Assembly (NCBI GenBank): GCA_002706265.1
Contig: PAKU01000016.1
Location: forward strand, 62,001-126,000
From: Polycyclovorans sp.
GTDB lineage: Bacteria > Pseudomonadota > Gammaproteobacteria > Nevskiales > Nevskiaceae
DNA: 64,000 bases
Reading direction: 5' to 3'
The translations under genes and the position numbers were made by a program. This document shows positions 18,851 to 27,380 of the stretch, piece by piece; the stretch's first letter is position 1, and the number at the start of each line of letters is the position of its first letter. Below the pieces are notes generated by a model that was not told where the DNA came from, made no database searches, and saw only the letters and a program-made list of their open reading frames with translations.

Positions 18851-20551
18851 TCAGGGCGCCCGCGGCGGCGCATCGAGCCGCGGTGGCAGCGGCTCGCGAC
18901 GGGGCTGCCGGGTGATGTGGTTGCTGCCGGCTGCAGTGGCGTAGCCGATGGCAAACGTCTCGCTGCTGTCGGGCACGGCCACCGTGGGCACGTACCAGTA
19001 TTCGCCCACGGTCTCGGTGGGCGTGATGTCCATGAGCAGATAGCCGCGGCGCGTGACCTCGATGTATTGCATGTGCGGATTGAGCAGGCGCAGCGCGTTC
19101 GCGAGATTGGGCACGGGCGCAAGCTGGTCGAGACCGGGCGAGGTGACCGAGGTGCCGACAAACTCCACCGCCAAAGACCCGGCGCCGGTCAGCGCGTTGT
19201 AGCCCAGCAGACTTTCGGGATCGGGCGTCAGGTCCATCACCCACGAGCTGTGGATGTCACCGGTGAGCACCACGGTGTTGGCGATGTTCTGCGCACTCAG
19301 GTGATCAAAGATGGCCCGGCGTTCGGCCTGGTAACCATCCCACTGGTCGGGGTTCAGATAGATGTCGGTCAAGCCCTCGCCGCTGGCCAGCAGCAGCGGT
19401 ATGGGCAGTCGCGCCAGCGCCCCCAGCGGCAGGTCCGGCAGGGGTGTGAGCTTGAACTGGCCGAACATGACCTGCTGCCCCAGCATCTTCCACGTGGCCG
19501 TCGAGGTGCTCAGGCCGCCCAGCAGCCAGTCGCGCTGTTCGGGGCCGATCATGCGGCGGTCCGGGTCGAAACTGTCGCGGTCGTTGCTGCGCAGCTCATC
19601 GTCCCGGTCGAACAGCCGGGTGTCGAGCATCCACAGGTCCATGAGTTGGCCAAACTGGAACTGACGCCAGATGCGATTGGGATTGCCCGGCTCGGGCAGG
19701 CGAATCGGCATCCATTCGTCATAGGCCTGTTGCGAAAAGCCCTTGCGGACCTGCCAGATGCCTTCGCCGCCGTCGGCGATGGCGCCTTCGGTGTGGTTCT
19801 GGGCGCTGTCGCGGCGCGCGTTGTTGGTCGATTCGTGGTCGTCCCAGACCACGATCCACGGATGTTGCCGGTGGGCTTCCTGCAGGTCGGGATCGGTCTT
19901 GTACTGCGCGTGGCGCTCGCGATAGTCCTCCAGCAACAGAATTTCGCGACGCGGCTCGTGCGGGCGCCCCACCTCACCGGCGCTGCCGGTTTCATACAGG
20001 TAATCGCCCAGGTGCAGCACCAGATCGAGGTCGGCGCGCTCGGCGATGCGGGCGTAGGCGTTGAAGAAACCGTCCGGATAACTTGAGCAGCTCACCACCG
20101 CCATGCGCATGCGCTGCGGGTTCAGACCGGCGGTTCGCGTTCGGCCCACGGGCGAACTGAAGCCCAGGGCATCGAATCGGTAGTAGTAGGTGGCGCCCGG
20201 AATCAGGCCGGTGGCGTCGTGCTTCACGGTCCAGTCGCGATCGGCCCGCGCGGTAACGGCCAGGGCGCGCGCGTTGATCTGCAGCGCAGGGTCGTCGGCC
20301 ACCGTGACCGTGGCGGGGATGTCGAGGGTCATGCCGGGCGGCGGCGTGACGCGGGTCCAGAGCATCACCCGGTCGGTCAGCGGGTCGCCCGAGGCGACGC
20401 CGTGGTTGAAGGGATTCACGCCCGCCCTCAGCCCGTCGAGCACCGCCGACGACGAGCAGGCCGCCAGCGGCGCGACCGCCGCCCCGGCACCCGCCCGCTT
20501 CAGAAAGTCACGCCGTGACCAGCCCCCGACATTGCCCCTGACCTTGCCCAT
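18851..20551 (-). CDS. phoD: Alkaline phosphatase D family, Tat-exported
   Basis: Exported PhoD-type phosphatase/phosphodiesterase of 566 residues. The N-terminus has the twin-arginine motif SRRDFLKRAG followed by LAACSSS, which may also be a lipobox. Metal-site motifs of the family are present: SCSSYPDGFFNAY, HLGDYLYETG, VVWDDHESTNN and LTGDIHSSW. Members use iron and calcium and release phosphate from phosphoesters outside the cytoplasm. No Pho box was recognised upstream. It is convergent with the PQQ dehydrogenase gene. Confidence 0.93.
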   Translation of the reverse strand: MGKVRGNVGGWSRRDFLKRAGAGAAVAPLAACSSSAVLDGLRAGVNPFNHGVASGDPLTDRVMLWTRVTPPPGMTLDIPATVTVADDPALQINARALAVTARADRDWTVKHDATGLIPGATYYYRFDALGFSSPVGRTRTAGLNPQRMRMAVVSCSSYPDGFFNAYARIAERADLDLVLHLGDYLYETGSAGEVGRPHEPRREILLLEDYRERHAQYKTDPDLQEAHRQHPWIVVWDDHESTNNARRDSAQNHTEGAIADGGEGIWQVRKGFSQQAYDEWMPIRLPEPGNPNRIWRQFQFGQLMDLWMLDTRLFDRDDELRSNDRDSFDPDRRMIGPEQRDWLLGGLSTSTATWKMLGQQVMFGQFKLTPLPDLPLGALARLPIPLLLASGEGLTDIYLNPDQWDGYQAERRAIFDHLSAQNIANTVVLTGDIHSSWVMDLTPDPESLLGYNALTGAGSLAVEFVGTSVTSPGLDQLAPVPNLANALRLLNPHMQYIEVTRRGYLLMDITPTETVGEYWYVPTVAVPDSSETFAIGYATAAGSNHITRQPRREPLPPRLDAPPRAP

Positions 20552-20686
20552 GTTGCCGCGTCCCCGCTGATCTCAAGACGCAGGAGCGTATGCGGCGACC
20601 GCGACAATTCTGTGTCAACGCGGCTGCGCCCGGCCGGGCGCGGGCCAGACGAATCTCGACGCAAGACCGCACGGCGCCCTCGGGTG

Positions 20687-21487
20687 TCACCGCGGTTTCA
20701 CCAGGCTGGATTGATGCCAGGGGTTGGCCTTGGCCGGCGCGCTGGCCACCGGCGCCGGCGCCGGCGCCGGCGCGGCCTCAATCTGGGCGGGTGCGGGGGT
20801 GGGCGGGCTGGCCAGCAATCCGGCCAGCTCGTCGGCCGTCAGGTCGCGCCACTGGCCACGGGCAAGGCCGTCGAGCCGGATGTTGACGATGCGCACCCGT
20901 TGCAGCCGGCGAACGACATAGCCAAAGGTGTCGCACATGCGGCGAATCTGCCGGTTCAGCCCCTGGGTGAGCACGATGCGGAAGATGGTCCGGTCGACCC
21001 GCGTCACGTCGCAGGGCTGGGTCACGGTGTCGAGTATCGCCACGCCGCTGGCCATGCCGCGCAGAAAATCGTCGGTCACGGGCTTGTCGACGGTGACGAT
21101 GTATTCCTTCTCGTGGCCATTCTCGCTGCGCAGGATGGGATTGACGATGTCGCCGTTGTTGGTCAGCAGGATCAGCCCTTCGGAGTCCTTGTCGAGCCGC
21201 CCGATGGGGAAGATGCGCTGCGGATGGTTGATGAAGTCGATGATGTTGCCGCGCACGTGGCGCTCGGTGGTACAGGTGATGCCCACCGGCTTGTGAAAGG
21301 CAATGCACACGTCTTTTTTCGCGGTGCCGATGGGGTTGCCGTCGACCCGCACGTCGTCACCGGCCTCGACCTGCGTGCCCAGGGTGGCGACGGCACCGTT
21401 GACCTCGACCCGCCCGGCCTCGATCCAGGCATCGGCGCCGCGCCGCGAGCAGATGCCGGTTTCACTGATGAATTTGTTGAGCCGCAT
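20687..21487 (-). CDS. rluF: 23S rRNA pseudouridine synthase, RluF type
   Basis: Converts a uridine in 23S rRNA to pseudouridine (E. coli RluF modifies U2604). About 266 residues: an N-terminal S4 RNA-binding domain ([20 protein letters not shown]), then the RsuA/RluB/E/F catalytic core with the active Asp in [12 protein letters not shown] and the [18 protein letters not shown] motif typical of RluF. The last 40 residues are an Ala/Pro-rich tail. The start is ATG 21487; a longer frame to 21553 precedes the conserved S4 start and is not supported. Confidence 0.88.
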   Translation of the reverse strand: MRLNKFISETGICSRRGADAWIEAGRVEVNGAVATLGTQVEAGDDVRVDGNPIGTAKKDVCIAFHKPVGITCTTERHVRGNIIDFINHPQRIFPIGRLDKDSEGLILLTNNGDIVNPILRSENGHEKEYIVTVDKPVTDDFLRGMASGVAILDTVTQPCDVTRVDRTIFRIVLTQGLNRQIRRMCDTFGYVVRRLQRVRIVNIRLDGLARGQWRDLTADELAGLLASPPTPAPAQIEAAPAPAPAPVASAPAKANPWHQSSLVKPR

Positions 21488-21615
21488 GACACGATCCGAA
21501 ATGCGCTGACGCGCGTTGGGGCGGCAGTGTGCCGAATCTGCAGCCAACATCAACTCGCGCCGTGCCGGCGACGACAGGCGGCCGCCGATCTGATGCGGAT
21601 GTACTGATATTGTTG

Positions 21616-21628
21616 TTACGTTATAACA
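21616..21628. promoter_or_regulatory. Probable Zur box upstream of the zinc receptor operon
   Basis: GTTACGTTATAAC matches the GTTA-N5-TAAC pattern of gammaproteobacterial Zur operators and sits inside a larger imperfect palindrome with ATTGTT/AACAAT arms (21610-21631). It overlaps a -10-like TATAAC and lies 18 bases before the ATG of the small protein at 21646, an ideal place for zinc-dependent repression. Confidence 0.65.
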
Positions 21629-21645
21629 ATGCTAATGTCACCGGC

Positions 21646-21942
21646 ATGCCCCGCCTCATCCGCCCACCCCCGACCGTGTTGCTGGCCCTGGTACTGCTGC
21701 TGGGCCAATGGCTGGCCGTGGTGCACGCGGCCGAGCACCCAAGCGCATCGCTTGACCATGGCGCGGACTGTGCGCTGTGCCTGGGCGCGCTCAAATCGGG
21801 CGACAGCCTTCCCCCGGCGGCCGTCGCGCTGCCCGGCCGCGGGGTCACGGCCGGTGACCGGACCCCGGTCGCGGCCCGATCAACACCCTCGACCGTTTCC
21901 CCTGAACCTGCCATTCGCGGTCCGCCTGCGGGCGCGGCCTGA
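21646..21942 (+). CDS. Small DUF2946-like protein with CxxC motif, upstream of the zinc receptor
   Basis: A 98-residue protein with an N-terminal signal or membrane segment (LLALVLLLGQWLAVVHA) followed by an AEHPSASLDHGADCALCLGA segment that combines His with a CxxC pair. This pattern is seen in DUF2946-type small proteins that precede metal-related TonB receptors. The C-terminal half is low-complexity Pro/Ala/Thr. The probable Zur box is just upstream and the ZnuD-like gene starts 81 bases downstream, so a zinc-related role is inferred. Family assignment is tentative. Confidence 0.65.
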   Translation: MPRLIRPPPTVLLALVLLLGQWLAVVHAAEHPSASLDHGADCALCLGALKSGDSLPPAAVALPGRGVTAGDRTPVAARSTPSTVSPEPAIRGPPAGAA

Positions 21943-22023
21943 GCGCCGCCGCCTCGCCCGTACCTGAGCGGTGCCCGCCTCCGGGCATCGCACGCGTTTG
22001 CCTGATCTGTTGAGGATGTGTTG

Positions 22024-24243
22024 ATGAAGCGTTTCCCCTCCGCGCGCCTGACGCTGTTGGCGCTGGCTGCGACATGCCTGCCCCCGGCGGTCATGGCCGA
22101 TACGCCTGCCGAACCCACCACCGAACCCGTGGCCGCAAGCGCCCCTGCCGCCACCGACGAGACAGCGCGACTGCCCACCATCACCGTGCGCACCGGCCTG
22201 TTCCGCCAATCCGCCGATGAACTGGTGCATCCGGTCGATATCGTGACCGGCGACGAACTTGAAAGCCGACGCCGCGGCACCCTGGGCGAAGTGCTGGAGC
22301 ATCGCCCCGGCATCGCCAACGGCAGCTTCGGCCCCGGCGCCGGGCGTCCGATCATTCGCGGCCAGGGTGGGCCGCGCGTGCAGGTGCTCGACAATGGCAT
22401 CAGCACCATGGATGCGTCCTCGATCAGCCCCGATCACGCCGTGGCCGTCGATCCCCTCAACGCCGATCGGGTGGAAATCATCAAGGGCCCCGCCACCCTC
22501 ATCTACGGCGGCGCGGCGTCGGCCGGGGTGGTCAACGTGATCGACGACCGCCTGCCCGACACCGTCACGCCGGGCTTTCGCCTCAAAGGCGATGGGTCGT
22601 ATGGCGACAACGGCCATGAAACCAACACCGCATTCCGCGCCCGCTATGGCGTGGGTCCACTCCAGTTTGGCGGCAACTATGCGCGGCGCGATGCCAACGA
22701 CTTCGAGATCCCCGGCGACGCCACCCGCGTCGCTGCGGACGGCGGTAAACCCGCGCCCGACGCGGCCGGGCATCGCAACGTGCTGGAGAACAGCGCACTG
22801 AGCTCCGAAAGCTACAGCGGCGGATTGACCTGGGTCGGCCGTCACGGGTCGTTGGGTGGGGTGATCAGCCGCTTTGAAACCGACTACGGCATCCCCGGCA
22901 GTGCCCATGCGCATGACCCTGAAGCCGAGGCTGAGCCGGCGACGGAGGCCGAACACGGCGACGAGGGCGTGCGCATTCAGCTTGAGCAGACCCGCGTCGA
23001 TCTGCGCGGCATGCTGCACGATCCGTTGCCCGGCTTTGAACGCCTGGAAACGCGGATCGGCCTCAACGACTACCGGCATCAGGAGGTGGAGCCGGACGGC
23101 GGCATCGGCACCACCTTCGACGTGCAGGAGCACGAGGGGCGGGTTGAACTGGCCCATCTGCCGGTCGCTGGCTGGGCCGGGGTGGTCGGCCTGCAGGTGA
23201 GCGACCGCGCCTTCGAAGCGGTGGGTGACGAAGCCTTCGTTCCGCCGGTGGACACGCGCGGCGTCGGCCTGTTCTGGGTGGAGGGACGCGACGTGGGCGC
23301 GCACCGCCTCGAACTGGGCGCCCGTGTCGATCGCATTCGCCACCAGCCGCAGGACGGCGGCAACCCCAACCGGGACTTCACCCCGGTCAGCCTGTCGGCC
23401 GGCGTCAACCTGCTGCTGGCCGAGCACCTGCACCTGAGACTCAATGCCCAGCGGGCGCAGCGCGCGCCGGCCGCCGAAGCGCTCTACGCCTTCGGCCCGC
23501 ATCTGGCAACGCGGGCCTTCGAGCGCGGCAACCACAACCTGGACCCGGAAACGGCGAACAACCTCGATGTGAGTCTGGCGCTGGATCAGGGCCGCTGGAC
23601 CTGGGACGCCGGGGTGTTCTACAACCGCATCAATGACTACATCTTCCTGCGGGAAGTGGACCTGGGCCTCAATGCCGACGGCAGCGGCGCGCCCACCTCG
23701 GACCGCGTCGCCGACCGTGTGAATGACGCCGGCATCCTCGATCCCGACGGCGAACTGCTGCTGCTCGACATGGCCCAGCGCAACGCCGAGTTCTACGGCG
23801 CCGAGCTGTCATCACGCTTCCGCGTCATCGACCAGGGGCCGCTGCGGCTCAGCCTGCGCGGTTTTGCCGACACCGTACGCGGCAAGCTGCAGGGCGACGG
23901 CAGCCAGAACCTGCCGCGCATCACCCCCAAGCGTTTCGGCATGACCGCCGACGCGCGTTATCAAAGGCTCAGCGGCAGCCTCGGGTACACCCGGGTGTTC
24001 GCGCAGGACCGTCTGGCGCCGCTGGAAACCCACACGCCGGGCCATGACCTGCTCAGCGCCGACCTGCACTACCGCCTGCATGTTGGCCTGGCCGGTTCGG
24101 CCACGGTCTATCTGCAAGGCCGCAACCTGCTGGACGAGACGCAGCGCTTGGCCACCTCGTTCCTCAAGGATGTGGCCCCGCAGCCGGGTCGCTCGCTGTT
24201 CGTCGGCCTGCGCTTCGACTTTCAACCGCCGTCCCCCGGCTGA
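22024..24243 (+). CDS. znuD: TonB-dependent outer-membrane receptor, ZnuD-like
   Basis: Outer-membrane receptor of 739 residues importing a substrate with TonB energy. After a signal peptide (to about PAVMADTP) there is a plug domain with SRRRGTLGEVLEHRPGIA, RPIIRGQGGPRVQVLDNG and DRVEIIKGPATLIYGG, then a beta-barrel. A His/Asp/Glu-rich loop (HAHDPEAEAEPATEAEHGDE, near residues 297-316) resembles the zinc-binding loop of ZnuD receptors. The upstream Zur-like operator supports zinc uptake. The start is ATG 24 bases into a longer frame; GAGGA lies just before it. Copper or another divalent metal cannot be excluded. Confidence 0.8.
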   Translation: MKRFPSARLTLLALAATCLPPAVMADTPAEPTTEPVAASAPAATDETARLPTITVRTGLFRQSADELVHPVDIVTGDELESRRRGTLGEVLEHRPGIANGSFGPGAGRPIIRGQGGPRVQVLDNGISTMDASSISPDHAVAVDPLNADRVEIIKGPATLIYGGAASAGVVNVIDDRLPDTVTPGFRLKGDGSYGDNGHETNTAFRARYGVGPLQFGGNYARRDANDFEIPGDATRVAADGGKPAPDAAGHRNVLENSALSSESYSGGLTWVGRHGSLGGVISRFETDYGIPGSAHAHDPEAEAEPATEAEHGDEGVRIQLEQTRVDLRGMLHDPLPGFERLETRIGLNDYRHQEVEPDGGIGTTFDVQEHEGRVELAHLPVAGWAGVVGLQVSDRAFEAVGDEAFVPPVDTRGVGLFWVEGRDVGAHRLELGARVDRIRHQPQDGGNPNRDFTPVSLSAGVNLLLAEHLHLRLNAQRAQRAPAAEALYAFGPHLATRAFERGNHNLDPETANNLDVSLALDQGRWTWDAGVFYNRINDYIFLREVDLGLNADGSGAPTSDRVADRVNDAGILDPDGELLLLDMAQRNAEFYGAELSSRFRVIDQGPLRLSLRGFADTVRGKLQGDGSQNLPRITPKRFGMTADARYQRLSGSLGYTRVFAQDRLAPLETHTPGHDLLSADLHYRLHVGLAGSATVYLQGRNLLDETQRLATSFLKDVAPQPGRSLFVGLRFDFQPPSPG

Positions 24244-24412
24244 TTGCCGCGCGCATCGGCCGGCAGGCCACGTGCTGACCTCCACCATCCGCCTTTCCGA
24301 TGGCCTGCCCTGCCGCCACGCGCGCATTCAGAACGGGCACTGGCACAGGCGACGATCCGCGTGTGGCGCCGGCCGTCGATCTGGCAGCCGCCGCTCAATC
24401 CAGGATGTGCCA

Positions 24413-24777
24413 ATGCCCCACGTCGCGTTGACCCCGCCTCCGCCGATGACCCGCGCATTCTTCAGGAAGCGACCCGGCGTGCTGCGGTGAATCTGGGGCT
24501 GACCCATCAGGATCCGGGCGAGATCATCGGCGTGCGCCGTGAGGTGTTCTCGCGCAAGAACGTGGCCTTGACGGGGAAGCAGCTGGAGTTGTGCCTGCTT
24601 TTGCTGCGGGCGACGCGTTCTCTGGTCGCAACCATGGGGCAGGACACGGCCAACATGTCGCACTGGATCGAGACCGAGAACCGCGGGCTTCAGGGCGTCC
24701 CCAAGGGGCTGATGAAAACGGTTTCCGGGCTGGCCCAGACCGTGCAGTACCGTGACGCGGCCCGCGCGAAGGTCTGA
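24413..24777 (+). pseudogene. Frameshifted Xre/MbcA/ParS-type antitoxin
   Basis: Two adjacent frames together encode a type II antitoxin. The ATG at 24413 starts MPHVALTPPPPMTRAFF and hits a stop at 24490 (the TGA at 24488-24490). The +1 neighbouring frame continues the homology from about 24466 with QEATRRAAVNLGL, a degenerate helix-turn-helix, and a C-terminal toxin-binding domain (GKQLELCLLLLRATRSLVATMG, WIETENRGLQGVP, SGLAQTVQYRDAARAKV). One base is apparently missing near 24466. No RES-domain toxin follows: the 190 bases after it hold only short frames. It is probably a decayed toxin-antitoxin locus. Confidence 0.65.
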
Positions 24778-24971
24778 TGGATTGGCAACGCTACCCGGGG
24801 CAGGTTCTTCGCTGCGTGGAAAAGCAAAGCCTGATGCCCACCGCTGCAGGGGCACCTGCAGCCTGACCCAAAACCACGCGGCGGCGGCCTTGAGGCCCTG
24901 CCCGCGGGCATGTCGGTGACGGGCCGTACGGTGACCCCTTGGCGGTTCAGCCCAATGAATGCCCCGACGCG

Positions 24972-25739
24972 CTAGCGCTCAAGCGCGTTGAACAGCGCCA
25001 CGTAATCCTGGGTGATGCGGTGATTGCCGTCGTGCCAGATCAGCGGCACGTGCGCCTCGTGCGACTCCTTGACCTTCACCGAGCTGCCCAGCGTCTGCTC
25101 CAGCACCGGGTGGCCTTCGGCGCGCAGTTCTTCGACCAGCCGCGTGGGCAGCTTGGAGCGGCTTTGGAACTGGTTGACCACGATGCCCTCGATGGCCAGA
25201 TCTTCGTTGTGGTCGGCGCGAATCTCGTGCAGGTTTTCGAGCAGGGTGTACAGCGCCTGCCGCGCAAACTCGTCGCAATCGAACGGAATCAGCACGCGAT
25301 CTGCAGCGATCAGCGCCGATCGGCTGTAAAAGTTGAGGGCCGGCGGCGTGTCGATGAAAATCGCGTCATAGCCGCGCAGCTTCCGCAGGGCGTCGCGAAA
25401 CTTGTAGATTTTCTGCTTGGCTTCGAGCTTGACGATCAGCTCTTCGAGGCGCGGGCTGGCGGCCACCACATCGAGGTTGTCGAAGGGCGTGGGCGTGGCA
25501 AAGCCGGCGAAGGCCGGGGATTGCAGCGAGAAGCCCAGGGTGGAATCAAAGAAGTCGGCGATGGTCCGGTCGGGCGAGATCAGGTCACTGCCGGTGAGGT
25601 ACTGGGTGGCGTTACCCTGGGTGTCGAGGTCGATCACCAGCGTTCGCAGGCCCTGACTGGCGGCAATGGCGGCAAGGTTGCAGACAATGGTGGTCTTGCC
25701 GACCCCGCCCTTCTGGTTGAACACCACGCGCTTGGTCAT
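24972..25739 (-). CDS. ParA-family ATPase
   Basis: A deviant-Walker P-loop ATPase of 255 residues, of the ParA/Soj group that positions DNA or protein cargo on the nucleoid. The P-loop KGGVGKTT is at residues 10-17 and the Walker A' region LVIDLDTQGNAT and Walker B YDAIFIDTPP are visible. There is no parB-like gene beside it, so it is not a standard segregation operon. Orphan ParAs position chemoreceptors, carboxysomes, pili or other complexes, and the cargo here is unknown. Confidence 0.9.
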   Translation of the reverse strand: MTKRVVFNQKGGVGKTTIVCNLAAIAASQGLRTLVIDLDTQGNATQYLTGSDLISPDRTIADFFDSTLGFSLQSPAFAGFATPTPFDNLDVVAASPRLEELIVKLEAKQKIYKFRDALRKLRGYDAIFIDTPPALNFYSRSALIAADRVLIPFDCDEFARQALYTLLENLHEIRADHNEDLAIEGIVVNQFQSRSKLPTRLVEELRAEGHPVLEQTLGSSVKVKESHEAHVPLIWHDGNHRITQDYVALFNALER

Positions 25740-25820
25740 TGCCGTCCTCGAGTGCTGGTTGTGCTGCGGATGAGCGCAAAGTTTAGGCCAAGGGGAATAC
25801 CCGCATCGACACCCGGCGAT

Positions 25821-26876
25821 TCAACCGATCAGGGCGCGCACCCCGTCGGCAATCTCGGCGCCTTTGTATTCCTCGACGAAATGGCCGACCTCGGGGTAGC
25901 GATGGGTGTTGGCCCGCATCTGCGGCAGCGCCGCGTGCCATTGGGCCACCACGGCGTCCTTGCCGCAGGCATCCCAGCCGCCAAAATAGCCGGCGGCGCC
26001 GATGTGCTGCCACACCGTTCCGATGCGTGCCTGCAGGTGCCGGTAGAACGGGCCGGTGTCCTGTTCGCCCATGCCGGGCACCGTGTAGCGATAGCCGTGA
26101 CCCCAGTGGCGCGTGTGGCGCACGTTGCGCTGCGCGCTCAGGGCGTTGATGCGGCTGCCGAACTGCGCGCACCACACCGACTCCGGCGTGTCCATGTCGC
26201 GCGTCAGGGCACCGCTGTAATAGCGGGCGATGGTGTTCATCACCCCGGCATTGAACCTCCAGAACGACTGAGGCGACGCGTGCGACACCACGTAAGCGGC
26301 CACGGCGCCCCACAAATGAGCGGGGATCAGGTCAGCGGTGCGGCACCACGGCAGAAGGCGAAACGGATAATTGGCGTAGGTGTAGCCCTCACTGGGCATG
26401 GGGAATACCGTGCTGTTCATCACCAGCAGATTGGCCAGGCGCTCCGGTTCATCGATCAACGCGCCGATGCCGATCGGCCCGCCCCAGTCGTGGACCAGCA
26501 TCGTGATGTTCTTCAGGTCGAGGTGCTGCACCAGTTGCCGCAGGTGATCGGCGTGATGCATGTCGACCATCTCGAAGCTGGCCTGATCCGACAGACCGAA
26601 GCCGATGTGGTCCATGGCGACGATGCGGCAGCGGGCGCCGGTGGCGATCAGGCGATCGCGCACATGCCGGTAGGTGTAACTGCACTCAGGGAATCCGTGC
26701 ACCAGCAGCACCGTGGCCTGAGGCCTGCCCTCACCGACTGTAAAGTCGTAATAGAACATCGTCTTGCCGGCATTGGGCCCGTCTTCCAGCGTGTAGTGCC
26801 GCGCGCTGCCGGCAGGGCAATAGTCGGCCGGCACGCGGGTCATCGGGCTGTTGGTCGGTATCGTCAGGTTCGGCAT
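25821..26876 (-). CDS. Haloalkane-dehalogenase-like alpha/beta hydrolase
   Basis: A 351-residue alpha/beta-hydrolase. The oxyanion segment is LLVHGFPECSYTYR and the nucleophile elbow is VHDWGGPIG, giving Asp130 followed by Trp131. An Asp nucleophile with an adjacent Trp is the haloalkane-dehalogenase and epoxide-hydrolase arrangement rather than the Ser of esterases. A late His is visible in YPEVGHFVEEY. A dehalogenase or epoxide hydrolase reaction is therefore likely, but the substrate is unknown. No metabolic gene cluster surrounds it. Confidence 0.8.
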   Translation of the reverse strand: MPNLTIPTNSPMTRVPADYCPAGSARHYTLEDGPNAGKTMFYYDFTVGEGRPQATVLLVHGFPECSYTYRHVRDRLIATGARCRIVAMDHIGFGLSDQASFEMVDMHHADHLRQLVQHLDLKNITMLVHDWGGPIGIGALIDEPERLANLLVMNSTVFPMPSEGYTYANYPFRLLPWCRTADLIPAHLWGAVAAYVVSHASPQSFWRFNAGVMNTIARYYSGALTRDMDTPESVWCAQFGSRINALSAQRNVRHTRHWGHGYRYTVPGMGEQDTGPFYRHLQARIGTVWQHIGAAGYFGGWDACGKDAVVAQWHAALPQMRANTHRYPEVGHFVEEYKGAEIADGVRALIG

Positions 26877-26979
26877 GTACGGCGCTCCGGATGATCGGGC
26901 GCCTCAGCATAGCCGCCTGCCGGTTGGTGCCAAGTCGGGCATGCTGGGGCGGTGCCCACATCCAAGGAGCCCCGACGAG

Positions 26980-27324
26980 ATGAAATACATCTTTCAAGTC
27001 CGCGTGATTCCGCCCTACACCGTCGACGAGTACGCCGCCGGCTGGATCGAGGCCAGCCGCATCATTCAGCAGACCCCCGGCGCTCTGGGCACCGAACTGC
27101 ACCGCAAGATCGGCAGCGACGACACCCTGCTGGCCATTGCCCACTGGCGCTCCAAGGCCGACCGCGACGCCAAGGATGACGACCGCGATGCCACGGTGCG
27201 CGCCATTCTGGCCAAGCATGCCAAGACCTGTGAGATCACCCTGATCGGCGAGTTCGAAGCGCCGGAGTGGGTGGTGCAGCCGGCGGCCGAGACCGAGCAG
27301 GCCGACACCGGCACGCTGCCCTGA
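26980..27324 (+). CDS. Antibiotic-biosynthesis-monooxygenase-like small protein
   Basis: A 114-residue protein resembling a dimeric alpha/beta-barrel (ABM-like) domain: FQVRVIPPYTVDEYAAGWIEASRIIQQTPGALGTELHR, LLAIAHWRSKADRDAKDDD, with an acidic tail. The start at ATG 26980 is set by AAGGAG ten bases upstream. Such domains act as small monooxygenases, haem-degrading enzymes or stress proteins. It is divergent from the dehalogenase-like gene, 103 bases away. Function is unassigned. Confidence 0.75.
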   Translation: MKYIFQVRVIPPYTVDEYAAGWIEASRIIQQTPGALGTELHRKIGSDDTLLAIAHWRSKADRDAKDDDRDATVRAILAKHAKTCEITLIGEFEAPEWVVQPAAETEQADTGTLP

Positions 27325-27380
27325 GCCCCGCGCCGCAGGCACCGAGTCGGGGCGACGCAGGAGCGGCGGCCCCTGGCCCG

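Noticed and set aside
24778-24971. A RES toxin after the broken antitoxin
   Set aside because: Only frames of 30 residues or fewer exist and no RES motif is present.
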